Positions 1-8,308 of a stretch of 56,822 nucleotides of DNA are shown here, one piece after another. A program made the translations under genes and the position numbers. Source of the stretch: an uncultured Bacteroidales bacterium. GTDB lineage: Bacteria; Bacteroidota; Bacteroidia; Bacteroidales; F082. Numbering within the stretch: position 1 is the first letter of the stretch; the number at the start of each line of letters is the position of its first letter. Below the pieces are notes generated by a model. That model searched no databases and was not told the DNA's origin. It was given only the letters and a program-made list of their open reading frames with translations. Where the stretch lies: NCBI GenBank assembly GCA_946184615.1, contig CAMHFN010000016.1, positions 1-56,822 on the forward strand, in the 5' to 3' direction.

Positions 1-1388
1 CGGTGACGCAGGCCAGGCGTGCCCGGGATAGCCCATTCGCGGCGGAGCCATTTCTCGTCACGACGGAACGGCATGTAGTCGGGATCGTTGGCTTTGGCTA
101 GCGGAGGCGTAATGGTGGGAAGGTCGGCCATCTTGGGGATGCGGAACACTTCAGAGCCATTGCCGAGGGAGCCATCGCTAAGCAAAATGACAGGAGTCAT
201 GTGCTCGAGGGCGAGACGAGCGGCCTCAAAAGCAGCATAGAAGCATTGGGCTGAGCCGCGAGCGGCGATGACGATCAAAGGAGCGTCGCCGTTACGACCA
301 TAGAGGGCTTGCAGCAGGTCGCTCTGCTCGAACTTGGTGGGAAGACCGGTGGACGGACCGCCACGCTGCACATCGATGATCACGAGTGGGAGCTCGGTCA
401 TCACAGCCAAACCCATGGCTTCGCTCTTCAGCGAGAGACCAGGACCCGAAGTCGTAGTGACGGCGAGGCAGCCTGTATAGGCAGCACCGATCGATGACAT
501 GATACCTGCAATTTCGTCTTCGGCCTGGTAAGCTTTGACGTTCAAGTTCTTGTATTTGGTCAGTTCTGCCAGAATGTCAGTAGCCGGCGTAATAGGATAT
601 GACCCGAGGAAGAGCGGGCGTCCCGATTTCTCGGAAGCGGCCATCAAGCCCCAAGCAGCGGCAGTGTTACCCGTAATGTTGCGGTATTTGCCTTTCTCGA
701 GGTCGGCAGCTTCTACCTTATAGGTATTGGTGAAAAGTTCCCAAGTATCGGCATAGTGATAACCAGCATCCAACACGGTACGGTTGGCCTTGATCACCTG
801 ATCCTTGCCTTTGAACTTGTTCTCGAAATAAGCATAAACGGTGTCGAGTTCGCGGTTAAAGAGGTACATCACGATGCCAAGGGCAAACATGTTTTTCGAT
901 TTCAACATCGACTTGTTGTCCATGCCGAAGTCTTTCAGTGCCTCTTTGGTGAGTTCCGAAATCGGGGCTTTCACCACCTGGTAGTCGGCGAGGGTGCCGT
1001 CGACGGTAGGATCAGCTTCATAGCCAGCCTTCTCCAATGCCTTGTCGGTAATGGAGTCGGTGTCGATGATGATGATGGTGCCGGGACGGAGCCAGCGCAT
1101 GTTGGCTTTGATGGAGGCGGGGTTCATGGCCACGAGGACGTCGCAGAGGTCGCCTGTAGAGTGAATAGGTTTGTGACCGAAGTGCACCTGAAAGCCAGAG
1201 ACGCCAGCGACAGTGCCTTGGGGCGGACGGATCTCAGCTGGGTAATCCGGGAAGGTGGCGAAATCGTTTCCGGCGAATGCCGTCGAGTCGGAGAAAAGAT
1301 TTCCGGTAAGTTGCATACCATCGCCCGAGTCGCCCGCAAAGCGGATTACGACATGCTCAAGGGCTACAACTTTACTTTTTCCTGTCAT
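1..1388 (-). CDS. korA: 2-oxoacid (2-oxoglutarate) ferredoxin oxidoreductase, alpha subunit, 3' end cut by window edge
   Basis: Reads leftward from an ATG at 1388 and stays open to base 1, giving about 462 residues; the stop lies outside the window. The N-terminus contains VIRFAGDSGDGMQLTGNLF, the start of the gamma (POR) domain, and the fused alpha pyrimidine-binding domain follows (NTAAAWGLMAASEKSGRPLF, then GSYPITPATDILAEL and VTTTSGPGLSLKSEAMGLA). Gamma-alpha fusion is usual for the Bacteroidota KorA family, of about 600 residues. The enzyme should convert 2-oxoglutarate (or a related 2-oxoacid) plus CoA to the acyl-CoA while reducing ferredoxin, with a beta subunit that would lie beyond the left edge. 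The ferredoxin gene diverging at 1614 is a plausible electron acceptor. Substrate preference among 2-oxoacids cannot be settled from the sequence. Confidence 0.88.
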   Translation of the reverse strand, partial: MTGKSKVVALEHVVIRFAGDSGDGMQLTGNLFSDSTAFAGNDFATFPDYPAEIRPPQGTVAGVSGFQVHFGHKPIHSTGDLCDVLVAMNPASIKANMRWLRPGTIIIIDTDSITDKALEKAGYEADPTVDGTLADYQVVKAPISELTKEALKDFGMDNKSMLKSKNMFALGIVMYLFNRELDTVYAYFENKFKGKDQVIKANRTVLDAGYHYADTWELFTNTYKVEAADLEKGKYRNITGNTAAAWGLMAASEKSGRPLFLGSYPITPATDILAELTKYKNLNVKAYQAEDEIAGIMSSIGAAYTGCLAVTTTSGPGLSLKSEAMGLAVMTELPLVIIDVQRGGPSTGLPTKFEQSDLLQALYGRNGDAPLIVIAARGSAQCFYAAFEAARLALEHMTPVILLSDGSLGNGSEVFRIPKMADLPTITPPLAKANDPDYMPFRRDEKWLRREWAIPGTPGLRH

Positions 1389-1449
1389 AATTATTAAGAT
1401 TTAAAAATTCGATATTTTAAGATTTAATTTGGTATCTTTTTTGCGACTG

Positions 1450-1476
1450 CAAAGGTACGTTTTTAAATTGGTACAA
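1450..1476 (-). promoter_or_regulatory. korA promoter (Bacteroidota type)
   Basis: On the minus strand TACCTTTG (1450-1457) matches the -7 consensus TAnnTTTG, with TTG 16 nt upstream (1474-1476) as a -33 candidate. The leader to the korA ATG is about 60 nt and AT-rich. Confidence 0.6.
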
Positions 1477-1544
1477 CCTAATATAAAAAGAAAATCTTTT
1501 TCACATCGTTTTTTAGACTATTTCTAAATTGCAGAAAATCCCAC

Positions 1545-1571
1545 TTGATAACGAACAAACCAGTATATTTG
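1545..1571 (+). promoter_or_regulatory. ferredoxin promoter (Bacteroidota type)
   Basis: TATATTTG at 1564-1571 fits TAnnTTTG and TTG at 1545-1547 lies 16 nt upstream, the same spacing as the diverging korA promoter. The leader is about 40 nt. The two promoters account for the 225-bp gap between the genes, in which I see nothing else. Confidence 0.65.
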
Positions 1572-1613
1572 CACACTCAAAACTTGAAACTAACTTTTAA
1601 AAATTAAAACACT

Positions 1614-1781
1614 ATGGCTTACAAAATCACAGACAAATGCATTGCTTGCGGCACCTGCATCGACGAATGCCCTGTTGGCGCAATTTCAGAAGGTAGCATC
1701 TATGTTATCGACCCTGACACCTGCGTAGGTTGCGGTACCTGCGCCGGCGCTTGCCCGAACGATGCTATCGTTGAGGACTAA
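1614..1781 (+). CDS. 2x[4Fe-4S] ferredoxin
   Basis: A 55-residue bacterial-type ferredoxin. It carries two CxxCxxCxxxCP clusters: [12 protein letters not shown] (residues 9-20) and [12 protein letters not shown] (residues 37-48). The length and spacing are those of clostridial-type 2[4Fe-4S] ferredoxins, cytoplasmic low-potential one-electron carriers. It begins ATGGCTTACAAAATC, is preceded by its own promoter, and is followed 30 bp later by a strong terminator, so it is probably monocistronic. Diverging from korA, it is likely the electron acceptor for 2-oxoacid oxidoreductases, though any ferredoxin-dependent enzyme could use it. No insertion or C-terminal extension is present. Confidence 0.95.
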   Translation: MAYKITDKCIACGTCIDECPVGAISEGSIYVIDPDTCVGCGTCAGACPNDAIVED

Positions 1782-1811
1782 ATAATAAGTGCTTCAATTG
1801 CAATTAATGAG

Positions 1812-1840
1812 AAAAAAGCCTGTCACAAACAGGCTTTTTT
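1812..1840 (+). terminator. intrinsic terminator after ferredoxin
   Basis: A 12-bp perfect stem, AAAAAAGCCTGT (1812-1823) pairing with ACAGGCTTTTTT (1829-1840), with a 5-nt loop and further T tracts downstream. Confidence 0.92.
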
Positions 1841-1866
1841 CATTTTTTTTCAAAGAATTGTCAAGT

Positions 1867-1894
1867 TTGGCAAATTATTTGATAATTTTGCCAA
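1867..1894 (+). promoter_or_regulatory. promoter overlapped by a palindrome, upstream of the 1959 lipoprotein
   Basis: TAATTTTG (1883-1890) fits the -7 consensus. It lies inside an imperfect inverted repeat, TTGGCAAATTAT-TTG-ATAATTTTGCCAA, that spans 1867-1894 with one unpaired base. A palindrome on a -7 box could be an operator; it could also be a chance AT-rich hairpin. The leader to the ATG at 1959 is about 65 nt. Confidence 0.4.
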
Positions 1895-1958
1895 GTCTTT
1901 AAAAACTAGAGAAGAAAATAATTCAATTCACATTATTAACTAACCAATTCAAACTACT

Positions 1959-2756
1959 ATGAAGAAATTAGCTTTGGCACTTATGTGCCTCGTCAGCGTT
2001 GCTTTCTTTGCAAGCTGCGACCCAGAACCTGTCATCGAGAATCCAGAACCTTCAATCGCCGTTATTGCTGAAGATGGTTACCTCACCGATGGTGCTACCA
2101 TTGACGTGAATGAAGTTCGTCCTTACGGTTTCATCGTTGCCTCCAACCCTGAGACTCAAGCAGAACTCTCCAAATTTGTCGTTGTCTGTAACGATGTTAT
2201 CCTTTGCGACACTACCATCACGGGCACTGAATTCACTTACAGAAGCGAGATTTTCTTTGAGCCCAATGAAGAAACAAGAGAATATCTTGGCTCAGCAGAA
2301 ATCATCGCCACTGTGACTGATGTCAATGGCAAGAGCAACAAAGCCATGATTAAAATTGACATCTATGAACCGGACAATCTGGTTTCTCTTCCTTTCACCT
2401 GGACCAGAGAAGGCGGTAACGACGGCCAAGGTCTTGATATCTACGGTCTGAAATGGACCAAGAATGCAAAAGAAGTGTTCGCTGTCATCGAACCCCTCGA
2501 TGGTGTCACCCTGTACGAAATTCCCGCTGCTGAATGGGACAAGACCCTCACTCAAGCTGACAAAGCTGCTTTGTTCTCCGAAGGCGGCGCTGCCACTCCT
2601 ATCAGAGATTACCGCGGTGTTTCCGCTTGGGCTTCTCATCAATACAACGATGTTATTGCCACGCTCTATGAAGGTCACTACTACATGATGCACATCACCA
2701 AAGCCGAGGTATCCACCAAAGGCACCAACATCATCATCTACGGCGAAGTCAAATAA
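1959..2756 (+). CDS. lipoprotein of unknown function
   Basis: A 265-residue protein with a lipoprotein signal (MKKLALALMCLVSVAFFASC; Cys20 in the lipobox). DPEP follows the cysteine, an acidic start of the kind associated with surface export of Bacteroidota lipoproteins. The rest is beta-rich, without a catalytic motif I recognise. Residues from about 25 to 130 resemble an immunoglobulin-like strand pattern, and the C-terminal half ends in strands (HYYMMHITKAEVSTKGTNII). It is flanked by its own promoter and a strong terminator, so it is likely monocistronic. The divergent GH2 cluster terminates at the same hairpin. No function is assigned. Confidence 0.85.
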   Translation: MKKLALALMCLVSVAFFASCDPEPVIENPEPSIAVIAEDGYLTDGATIDVNEVRPYGFIVASNPETQAELSKFVVVCNDVILCDTTITGTEFTYRSEIFFEPNEETREYLGSAEIIATVTDVNGKSNKAMIKIDIYEPDNLVSLPFTWTREGGNDGQGLDIYGLKWTKNAKEVFAVIEPLDGVTLYEIPAAEWDKTLTQADKAALFSEGGAATPIRDYRGVSAWASHQYNDVIATLYEGHYYMMHITKAEVSTKGTNIIIYGEVK

Positions 2757-2772
2757 ACCTTCGCTTCCATGT

Positions 2773-2808
2773 AAAAAAAACGCTCCGAGATTTCGGAGCG
2801 TTTTTTTT
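2773..2808. terminator. bidirectional terminator between convergent genes
   Basis: Stem AAAAAAAACGCTCCGA (2773-2788) pairs perfectly with TCGGAGCGTTTTTTTT (2793-2808) around a 4-nt loop. A-run and T-run on opposite sides make it work for both the lipoprotein (plus) and the GH2 gene (minus), whose stop codon overlaps the T tract. Confidence 0.92.
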
Positions 2809-4615
2809 ATTCCGCCAAGGCGTGACTTATCTTCCGATTGATTTGCAACAAACGTTGAGCATCTAGTTTAACCACTTCCCTATCGTAAGTCATCAACCCG
2901 TTCAGTTCCGTCTCACAGTCCGTCGTTTGAGTATAGACAGCAGCTGAAAAGCCTTGGAACACCATCTTGTATAGCTGGTTAGCATAGTCCACATAGGTAT
3001 CCGTCACCTTTTCTTCCGTATCAAACTCCACATAGCCCCAGCCTTGGTCTTTCACCCACGTATGGCCTTCCACCTTACGGCCAATGCCACCGTATTCGCC
3101 CAACACCGTGGCACGAGTTGGGTCATACAAGACCATCTTTGGTTCAGGATAATGGTGCAAGTCGAGGATATCACCACAGGCATAGAAGTTACCACCCGAA
3201 GCGGGATTCACCAAACGCGTTGGATCGAGTTTCTTGGTCATCTCCACAATCTCAGGGGTTTTGAATTGGCCCCATGACTCGTTGAAAGGCACCCATACCC
3301 CGATACACGGCTGGGAAATCAAACTTTCGATAATCTCTTTCCATTCCTTTTTATAACAATCCTCTGATTCCATCGAGCGAACACTTTCCGGTCCCTCGAA
3401 ATAGCGGTCCGTCTGCCATCCCGGACCTCTCCCACCGCTAGGCATATCCTGCCAGACAATCATCCCGAGACGGTCACAATGGTAGTACCAACGGGCTGGT
3501 TCCACTTTCACGTGTTTGCGAATCATGTTGAAACCCAACTCTTTGGTTTTTTCAATATCGTAAGCCAAAGCCTCATCGCTTGGAGCCGTATACAGTCCAT
3601 CGGGCCACCAACCTTGGTCGAGGGGACCAAAATGGAAGATAGGCTTGCCATTCAAGGTCAATCGTACGATACCGTTTTCGTCACGTTGTGTGCCAAAGCA
3701 ACGCATGGCAAAATAGCTGCCCACCTGGTCAAGGACTTTGCCTTTTCTGAGTACCGTCACCTTCATGTCGTATAGGTTGGGATGGTCGGGTGTCCAAGTA
3801 CGGAAGCCTTCGGGCATATTCACTTCCACCGACTGACCGCCAAGGGCTTTGGCAGAAGCGACCTTCTCACCTCCATAAGTCACCTCCACCTGATAAAGGT
3901 CATCGGAGGACAGGCCTACCATGTCGGGGGTCACCATTACGGTACCCCTCTCAAGATCAGGAGTAGCCTTCAGCGAGGCAATATAGCATTCGGGGACGGG
4001 TTCCAGCCATACGGTCTGCCAGATTCCGGTGACAGCGGTGTAGAAAATGCCACGAGGATGGTTCACCTGCTTTCCATGTGGAATAAAGGAGTCATCGGTG
4101 GGATCCCATACTCGAACGACGAGGGTGTTTTGCTTGTCGTTCAAGGCTTGGGTGATGTCAAAGGAGAACGGCGTGTAACCTCCAGTGTGGCTACCCACTT
4201 TTATATCGTTCACCCATACATCAGCCTGCCAGTCCACGGCACCAAAATGCAGGAGCACCCTTTGACCTTTCCAACGTTGGGGCACCGAGAAATCGCGTTG
4301 ATACCACAACACCTTTTCAGCACCGACCGTTTTTTGCACCCCCGAAAGAGCGGATTCGATGCAAAAAGGCACCAAGATCTCACCCTCAAAGACAGAAGGC
4401 TGTTGAGCGTCTCTCGGAGTAATGGCATAGTTCCACAATCCATTGAGATTCTGCCACGCCGAGCGAGTCATCAACGGACGAGGGTATTCGGGAAGTACGT
4501 TGTCGGGATTCACTTCAGCAGCCCAACGGGTTTTAATTTTATCACCTGCTGGGTGATATTGAGCCATGGCACAAAAGCTCGATAGCATCAAGATGGTCAC
4601 ATACAAGGATTTCAT
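2807..4615 (-). CDS. secreted glycoside hydrolase family 2 protein (beta-galactosidase/beta-glucuronidase type)
   Basis: A 602-residue protein with a Sec signal (MKSLYVTILMLSSFCAMAQ). Domain order is the GH2 one: sugar-binding jelly roll (about 45-205, with WYQRDFSVP and GAVDWQADVWVNDIKVGSHTGGYTPF), immunoglobulin-like domain (about 205-310), then TIM barrel (about 315-600). The acid/base Glu is E446 in VPFNESWGQ and the nucleophile is probably E507 in VLGEYGGIG. It should hydrolyse a beta-linked sugar in the periplasm or outside the cell; the exact sugar cannot be read. It is short for GH2 and lacks extra C-terminal domains. It is last in a minus-strand run, 23 bp after the YbjN-like gene, an odd partner for a signalling operon, and there is no SusCD pair nearby. 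Confidence 0.88.
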   Translation of the reverse strand: MKSLYVTILMLSSFCAMAQYHPAGDKIKTRWAAEVNPDNVLPEYPRPLMTRSAWQNLNGLWNYAITPRDAQQPSVFEGEILVPFCIESALSGVQKTVGAEKVLWYQRDFSVPQRWKGQRVLLHFGAVDWQADVWVNDIKVGSHTGGYTPFSFDITQALNDKQNTLVVRVWDPTDDSFIPHGKQVNHPRGIFYTAVTGIWQTVWLEPVPECYIASLKATPDLERGTVMVTPDMVGLSSDDLYQVEVTYGGEKVASAKALGGQSVEVNMPEGFRTWTPDHPNLYDMKVTVLRKGKVLDQVGSYFAMRCFGTQRDENGIVRLTLNGKPIFHFGPLDQGWWPDGLYTAPSDEALAYDIEKTKELGFNMIRKHVKVEPARWYYHCDRLGMIVWQDMPSGGRGPGWQTDRYFEGPESVRSMESEDCYKKEWKEIIESLISQPCIGVWVPFNESWGQFKTPEIVEMTKKLDPTRLVNPASGGNFYACGDILDLHHYPEPKMVLYDPTRATVLGEYGGIGRKVEGHTWVKDQGWGYVEFDTEEKVTDTYVDYANQLYKMVFQGFSAAVYTQTTDCETELNGLMTYDREVVKLDAQRLLQINRKISHALAE

Positions 4616-4638
4616 TTTGGTATTTTCTACGTAATTAT

Positions 4639-5052
4639 TTATTTTTCCACCAAAATTTGAAAACGCTCAGCAGCCTCAATCAAAGAAGCCAAGGCTCTTG
4701 AGACCACCTCTGACGAGGAATTGTCATCAAGCATCTGTTCGAAACACACCCACACAGAGGCTTGGCGTTTGCCTGCTTCTTCATATTCGTACAATGAGGC
4801 TTTGACCACTTTATAGTTCCAATTGATATTGTTGCACGTCATCAAAGCCTGAGCGTAGTTCTCGTCCGTCACCTCGAGGAGCCCCGGAAGAGCAAGTCTA
4901 AAAAACATCGGGTCATCGACATCATGCCATAACAGGAAATTCCAACCGTCATAACTGAAGTTGATTCCAACCTTGGTGGTACGTGCCGTAACCTCGTGTG
5001 ATTTCAACCACAAGAGCGTCAAACTCTTGGCTGTATACTTTTTCACCGTCAT
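4639..5052 (-). CDS. YbjN-like small protein, translationally coupled to the kinase-AAA+ gene
   Basis: A 137-residue soluble protein without a signal peptide. The pattern (FSYDGWNFLLWHDVDDPMFF, then a conserved Asn in MTCNNINWNYKVVKASLYE, and a C-terminal helix with SLIEAAERF) resembles the YbjN / type III secretion chaperone-like fold in Bacteroidota. Such proteins usually bind a partner instead of catalysing a reaction. Its ATG overlaps the stop of the upstream kinase-AAA+ gene as ATGA, so the two are almost certainly made together. The likely job is adaptor or chaperone of that kinase-ATPase; this is inference from context. Confidence 0.7.
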   Translation of the reverse strand: MTVKKYTAKSLTLLWLKSHEVTARTTKVGINFSYDGWNFLLWHDVDDPMFFRLALPGLLEVTDENYAQALMTCNNINWNYKVVKASLYEYEEAGKRQASVWVCFEQMLDDNSSSEVVSRALASLIEAAERFQILVEK

Positions 5053-6809
5053 TTGTTAAACCCAATTTTGGTTTTTGTGGAATAGGTGGGGTTCTTATAT
5101 TTCAACACATCGACTAAGATCTTCTGCGAAATGGGGACATCCATATAGGCGGCGGTCATGGCAGCTTCGTTAACGGTCTCGGTGATATCACCTGCCACGA
5201 AGTCGTCTGAAAGCTTGGCAAGTTCATCGTAGTCGATTTCATCACAAGGACGGTTGGACAAATGTTTGCGGAAGATATCCTTTCGCGCTTCGAAGTCGGG
5301 TTGAGACACGAAGAACACCCTGTCGATACAACCAGGACGAAGCAAGAAAGGATCCACCTGGTCGGGCTGGTTAGAGGTAGCTACCAAGAGGATACCTCTA
5401 TCTGCACAACCATTCATAAGGCTTAACATGGCGACGCTCTCTTTGGTGACCCCATCCACCCCCGTCGCAGGAATCAAGTATTCTATTTCGTCGATACCCA
5501 ATACAAAGGGGGCTTTGATGGATGCTGCGTCAAAGATATGTTGAAGATTATCGAGGACCCCAGGCTGATAAACATTGCCGAAGTCGGCAGCTTTCAAAAG
5601 GGCATAATTGAACCCCAACTCCTCAGCGAAACTTTCCATCACGAGGCTCTTTCCACATCCTGGAGGGCCATAAAGCAGGATGCCGTTGATTTTTGGCAAC
5701 TGGTATTGTTGCGCCTTCTCGGGATGTTGCATGGCAAAAATGACCTCTTTGCGAAGTTGCTCCTTAAGTTCATCGCGTCCTGCCACTTGATCAAAGCCAT
5801 TGCCCGAGCCTTTCTTGAAATGAATTTGTTTTACTTGAGGAGCCGACGAAGCATTATTCAAAGCTTGCTCCAAATTGTTAAGCACCCGATCCGATTCATC
5901 TTTAACAGGTTCTTCAGTGTTTTCATTGTCTTCAGGAGCCAACTTCTCCAACAACTTTTCAAAGAAAGCATCAGCTGAAGAAAACCGATGAATGGAGTTC
6001 AGCGACAACGCTTTTTTAAGGATTTCTTTCATGAAATCGGGAAGCTCGACATTCTCCGATTCCAAGACCAGCGGGGTCTTGCGGGCTTCTTTCACCTTAT
6101 CACGAACGGCGGTCATATCGCCGCATGCCGAGAGGTCGGTTTCCCACGGTGCCTTGCCAAAAATCAGGAAATAAAGCAAAGCCCCGACGGAGAACACGTC
6201 CGACTTGGGCGTATAAATTCCCCTATACGTCTCCGGTGCACGGAAGAACGGGGCCAAGTCTCCCACAAAGAAATTGGGGCGACCCATCACCATATAGGAG
6301 ACATGGCCTAGGTCGATGATGGTAGGCTGCAACATCCCGTCTTCCAGCTCTTTGAGCATGATATTGGACGGGGTGATGTCGTTATGGAGCAAGGCTTTGG
6401 AGTGCATGTATTTCAGTCCGCTCAGCACGCAAAGCGTTATCTGTGTCGCATCCTCCACGTCGAACACGCCGTCTTTCTCCACCGACTCGTTGAGCAGCTC
6501 ACCCTGATAGTACTCCGTCACAAGATAGTGATAGTCTTTGTCTCCTTTCCGGAACCCTCCATTGTCGATGTAATGGATGATGTTATCATTACGTTCAGTA
6601 CTCAACTCTTTGCAGAAGACAATCTCAAACACTTCCTTGCCCTCGAAAAGCATCGATGATTTTATATCACTAATATTGAATACTTTACAAAAATATAACC
6701 TATCATCACTACCATAAACGGTATACGATTCCGCTGTAGCTCCTTTTTTGATAAAAGAGTTTACAATGTATTTTCCGATTTTGTCGCCTTTTTTAAATAA
6801 TTCCGACAT
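5049..6809 (-). CDS. protein kinase-AAA+ ATPase fusion
   Basis: A 586-residue cytoplasmic protein. Residues about 10-285 form a eukaryotic-type Ser/Thr kinase domain: ATP lysine K42 (YFCKVF), catalytic loop HNDITPSN with D144, metal Asp D166 in IIDLG (DLG instead of DFG), and APE at 191-193. A linker (about 290-335) is rich in acidic and Asn/Ala residues. Residues about 340-570 are an AAA+ module: Walker A GPPGCGKS (381-388), Walker B VLGIDE (D440, E441), sensor-1 N480 in VATSN, and arginine finger candidates R491/R497 in RPGCIDR. Both sites look intact, although HRD has become HND. There is no transmembrane segment. Coupled to a YbjN-like gene and downstream of envelope proteins, it may be a phosphorylation-controlled unfoldase or remodelling machine; substrate unknown. 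Confidence 0.88.
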   Translation of the reverse strand: MSELFKKGDKIGKYIVNSFIKKGATAESYTVYGSDDRLYFCKVFNISDIKSSMLFEGKEVFEIVFCKELSTERNDNIIHYIDNGGFRKGDKDYHYLVTEYYQGELLNESVEKDGVFDVEDATQITLCVLSGLKYMHSKALLHNDITPSNIMLKELEDGMLQPTIIDLGHVSYMVMGRPNFFVGDLAPFFRAPETYRGIYTPKSDVFSVGALLYFLIFGKAPWETDLSACGDMTAVRDKVKEARKTPLVLESENVELPDFMKEILKKALSLNSIHRFSSADAFFEKLLEKLAPEDNENTEEPVKDESDRVLNNLEQALNNASSAPQVKQIHFKKGSGNGFDQVAGRDELKEQLRKEVIFAMQHPEKAQQYQLPKINGILLYGPPGCGKSLVMESFAEELGFNYALLKAADFGNVYQPGVLDNLQHIFDAASIKAPFVLGIDEIEYLIPATGVDGVTKESVAMLSLMNGCADRGILLVATSNQPDQVDPFLLRPGCIDRVFFVSQPDFEARKDIFRKHLSNRPCDEIDYDELAKLSDDFVAGDITETVNEAAMTAAYMDVPISQKILVDVLKYKNPTYSTKTKIGFNK

Positions 6810-6827
6810 GACAATTATGTTTTAGAG

Positions 6828-7553
6828 TTAATACTTCAAATGATAGGTGACACCGAGATAAAAGCGGTCAACAGGCTCACTGACTTGAATATCGTTGTCC
6901 ATACGTGCGGAGAGTGCGAGATGTTGACGTCTCGACAAACGGTAATCGACGGTGAATACGGTACGAATATTATCTATCACGCTGGCTTTAGGGTCGTTGA
7001 GGAGCCAATGCAACTCCGTGGAGAGTTCGTATTTGAACCTACTGTTGGGCATCTGATAGGCGACTTGGAAACGGTTGCGCCAATACATCCTTGGATTGAC
7101 GCGATAATCGCCCACTTGCTCATCGCGGAAGGTCGTCATCAGTCGAGTACGGTACGAAAACTTATAACGACGCCAAGTCTCCGCATAGGTAACATCGAGG
7201 CCCAGCCGAAAACGGTTTTCATAAAAGTTTCTGTCGTTGTACCGTCTGATGACCCCGCCAGAAAGGCCCACGTGCATTCGGTTATGAAGGAATGGATATT
7301 CAAGGGTCACGGAATTCAGCCATCGGTCGAATTGGGCACAGTTATGGTCGAGGCGCAGTTCCTCCTCTACCTCAAGGACGAGTTTACGCGTCAAGTCAGC
7401 ATCGAATTTGGCACTCAGGATGGTCCCGAAATCGCTACTCCTCTTACTCTGAGCAAATGCTGGCCCAGCCACAACGAGCAGCAGGACGAAGAAGATCGTA
7501 AAAAGCCCCGTTCTCCGTTCTCCGTTTTCCGTTTTCCGATTCCCGTTTTCCAC
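6828..7553 (-). CDS. DUF2490-type outer-membrane beta-barrel protein, GTG start
   Basis: About 241 residues. A hydrophobic segment (LFTIFFVLLLVVAGPAFAQS) acts as signal peptide and is followed by alternating beta strands rich in Tyr/Arg, the DUF2490 pattern (ILSAKFDADLTRKLVLEVEEELRLD, RLMTTFRDE, YLGVTYHLKY), ending in an aromatic-rich strand as outer-membrane barrels do. No ATG precedes the signal peptide. The best start is GTG at 7553, 2 nt after the upstream stop, which makes the first 16 residues (MENGNRKTENGERRTG) a translation of an intergenic-type simple repeat. The role of DUF2490 barrels is unknown; here it sits between DUF4956 and the kinase-AAA+ gene. Confidence 0.78.
   Translation of the reverse strand: MENGNRKTENGERRTGLFTIFFVLLLVVAGPAFAQSKRSSDFGTILSAKFDADLTRKLVLEVEEELRLDHNCAQFDRWLNSVTLEYPFLHNRMHVGLSGGVIRRYNDRNFYENRFRLGLDVTYAETWRRYKFSYRTRLMTTFRDEQVGDYRVNPRMYWRNRFQVAYQMPNSRFKYELSTELHWLLNDPKASVIDNIRTVFTVDYRLSRRQHLALSARMDNDIQVSEPVDRFYLGVTYHLKY
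7500..7552. repeat. degenerate GGAAAACGG-type simple repeat inside the start of the DUF2490 gene
   Basis: On the minus strand the units GGAAAACGG / GGAGAACGG / GGGAATCGG recur about six times. A related string lies at 10784-10836. It is in frame with the DUF2490 protein and supplies its N-terminal residues. Confidence 0.6.
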
Positions 7554-7555
7554 TT

Positions 7556-8281
7556 TTAGAACTCTTTCAGTTTGGTATAGGTCCCAATGGTTGATGTTTC
7601 CCCAGAATTCAGTTTATACCATATCTTGATATAGGCCACATCCCGCAGATAATCAATATGTCCGATTTCCATCTTATCGATTTTGATACCCGTACGATCC
7701 TCAAGATCCGCCTTTAATTCTGCTTCTTTGCCCACTTTCACCAGATCAATTTTATCGTACAAAATCACTTTCTCAGCCATCTGCTTTGACAGGCGGTTAC
7801 CTTCAAAGATGCTAATGGCCAAGATGACGAGGGCATTGGTGATAAACAGCTCCGTATAACTGGTCGTCAAGGCCTGCCCGTTGATGATGGAGATCCCCAT
7901 GACCACGAAGAGATATGTCATCTCTCGAATCCGTAATGTTTCTGTACGATAACGAATCATGCCAAAAATGGCGAACAAGCCCAAAGCGTAGGCTACGTTC
8001 ATCTTCATATTATCCATCAGAGTGATAATAAGGAAGATAACTACAGCAAACATCATGAAGGTGAAATAATAGTCGCGACGTTTTGATTTCCTGTAATAAA
8101 AGAATCGGATGATGATCCAGCACACCAGGAAATTGAGTGCAAAACGGAACAGCAAGGTCCATAGACTCATGGAGTCGAACAGGGGGACCCCGAGAAAATT
8201 AATATCAGATGCGCCACCTCCGTTACCAAATTCACGGGCGATGTCGGGATCGAAACCAGGAACTGCTTGTAACAATAACAT
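7556..8281 (-). CDS. DUF4956 inner-membrane protein
   Basis: A 241-residue protein with about five hydrophobic segments (roughly 43-64, 71-89, 95-110, 120-136, 143-158). They are followed by a soluble C-terminal domain of about 80 residues containing KADLEDRTGIKIDKMEIGHI. A charged loop IRYRTETLRIREMTYL sits between segments 3 and 4, a conserved feature of DUF4956. Family members often lie next to VTC-domain polyphosphate polymerases, as here (9-bp gap upstream). A membrane partner, anchor or channel role for the polymerase is inferred, not shown. Start ATG at 8281. Confidence 0.85.
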   Translation of the reverse strand: MLLLQAVPGFDPDIAREFGNGGGASDINFLGVPLFDSMSLWTLLFRFALNFLVCWIIIRFFYYRKSKRRDYYFTFMMFAVVIFLIITLMDNMKMNVAYALGLFAIFGMIRYRTETLRIREMTYLFVVMGISIINGQALTTSYTELFITNALVILAISIFEGNRLSKQMAEKVILYDKIDLVKVGKEAELKADLEDRTGIKIDKMEIGHIDYLRDVAYIKIWYKLNSGETSTIGTYTKLKEF

Positions 8282-8285
8282 AAGT

Positions 8286-8308
8286 AGAATTTAGAATTTA
8301 GTGTTTAG
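8286..8308. repeat. AGAATTT simple repeat across the VTC gene stop codon
   Basis: Two copies of (T)AGAATTT and a degenerate third (TAGTGTTTAG). Same repeat class as at 12101-12136, 33041-33108 and 39413-39437. Confidence 0.6.

Noticed and set aside
756..1397. Open frame of about 213 codons on the plus strand opposite korA
   Set aside because: The minus-strand frame encodes an unmistakable 2-oxoacid ferredoxin oxidoreductase through the same bases.
6828..7553. DUF2490 gene considered a pseudogene because of its repeat-derived N-terminus and lack of ATG
   Set aside because: The frame is intact through the signal peptide and the whole barrel, and a GTG start lies 2 nt after the preceding stop, consistent with coupled translation.
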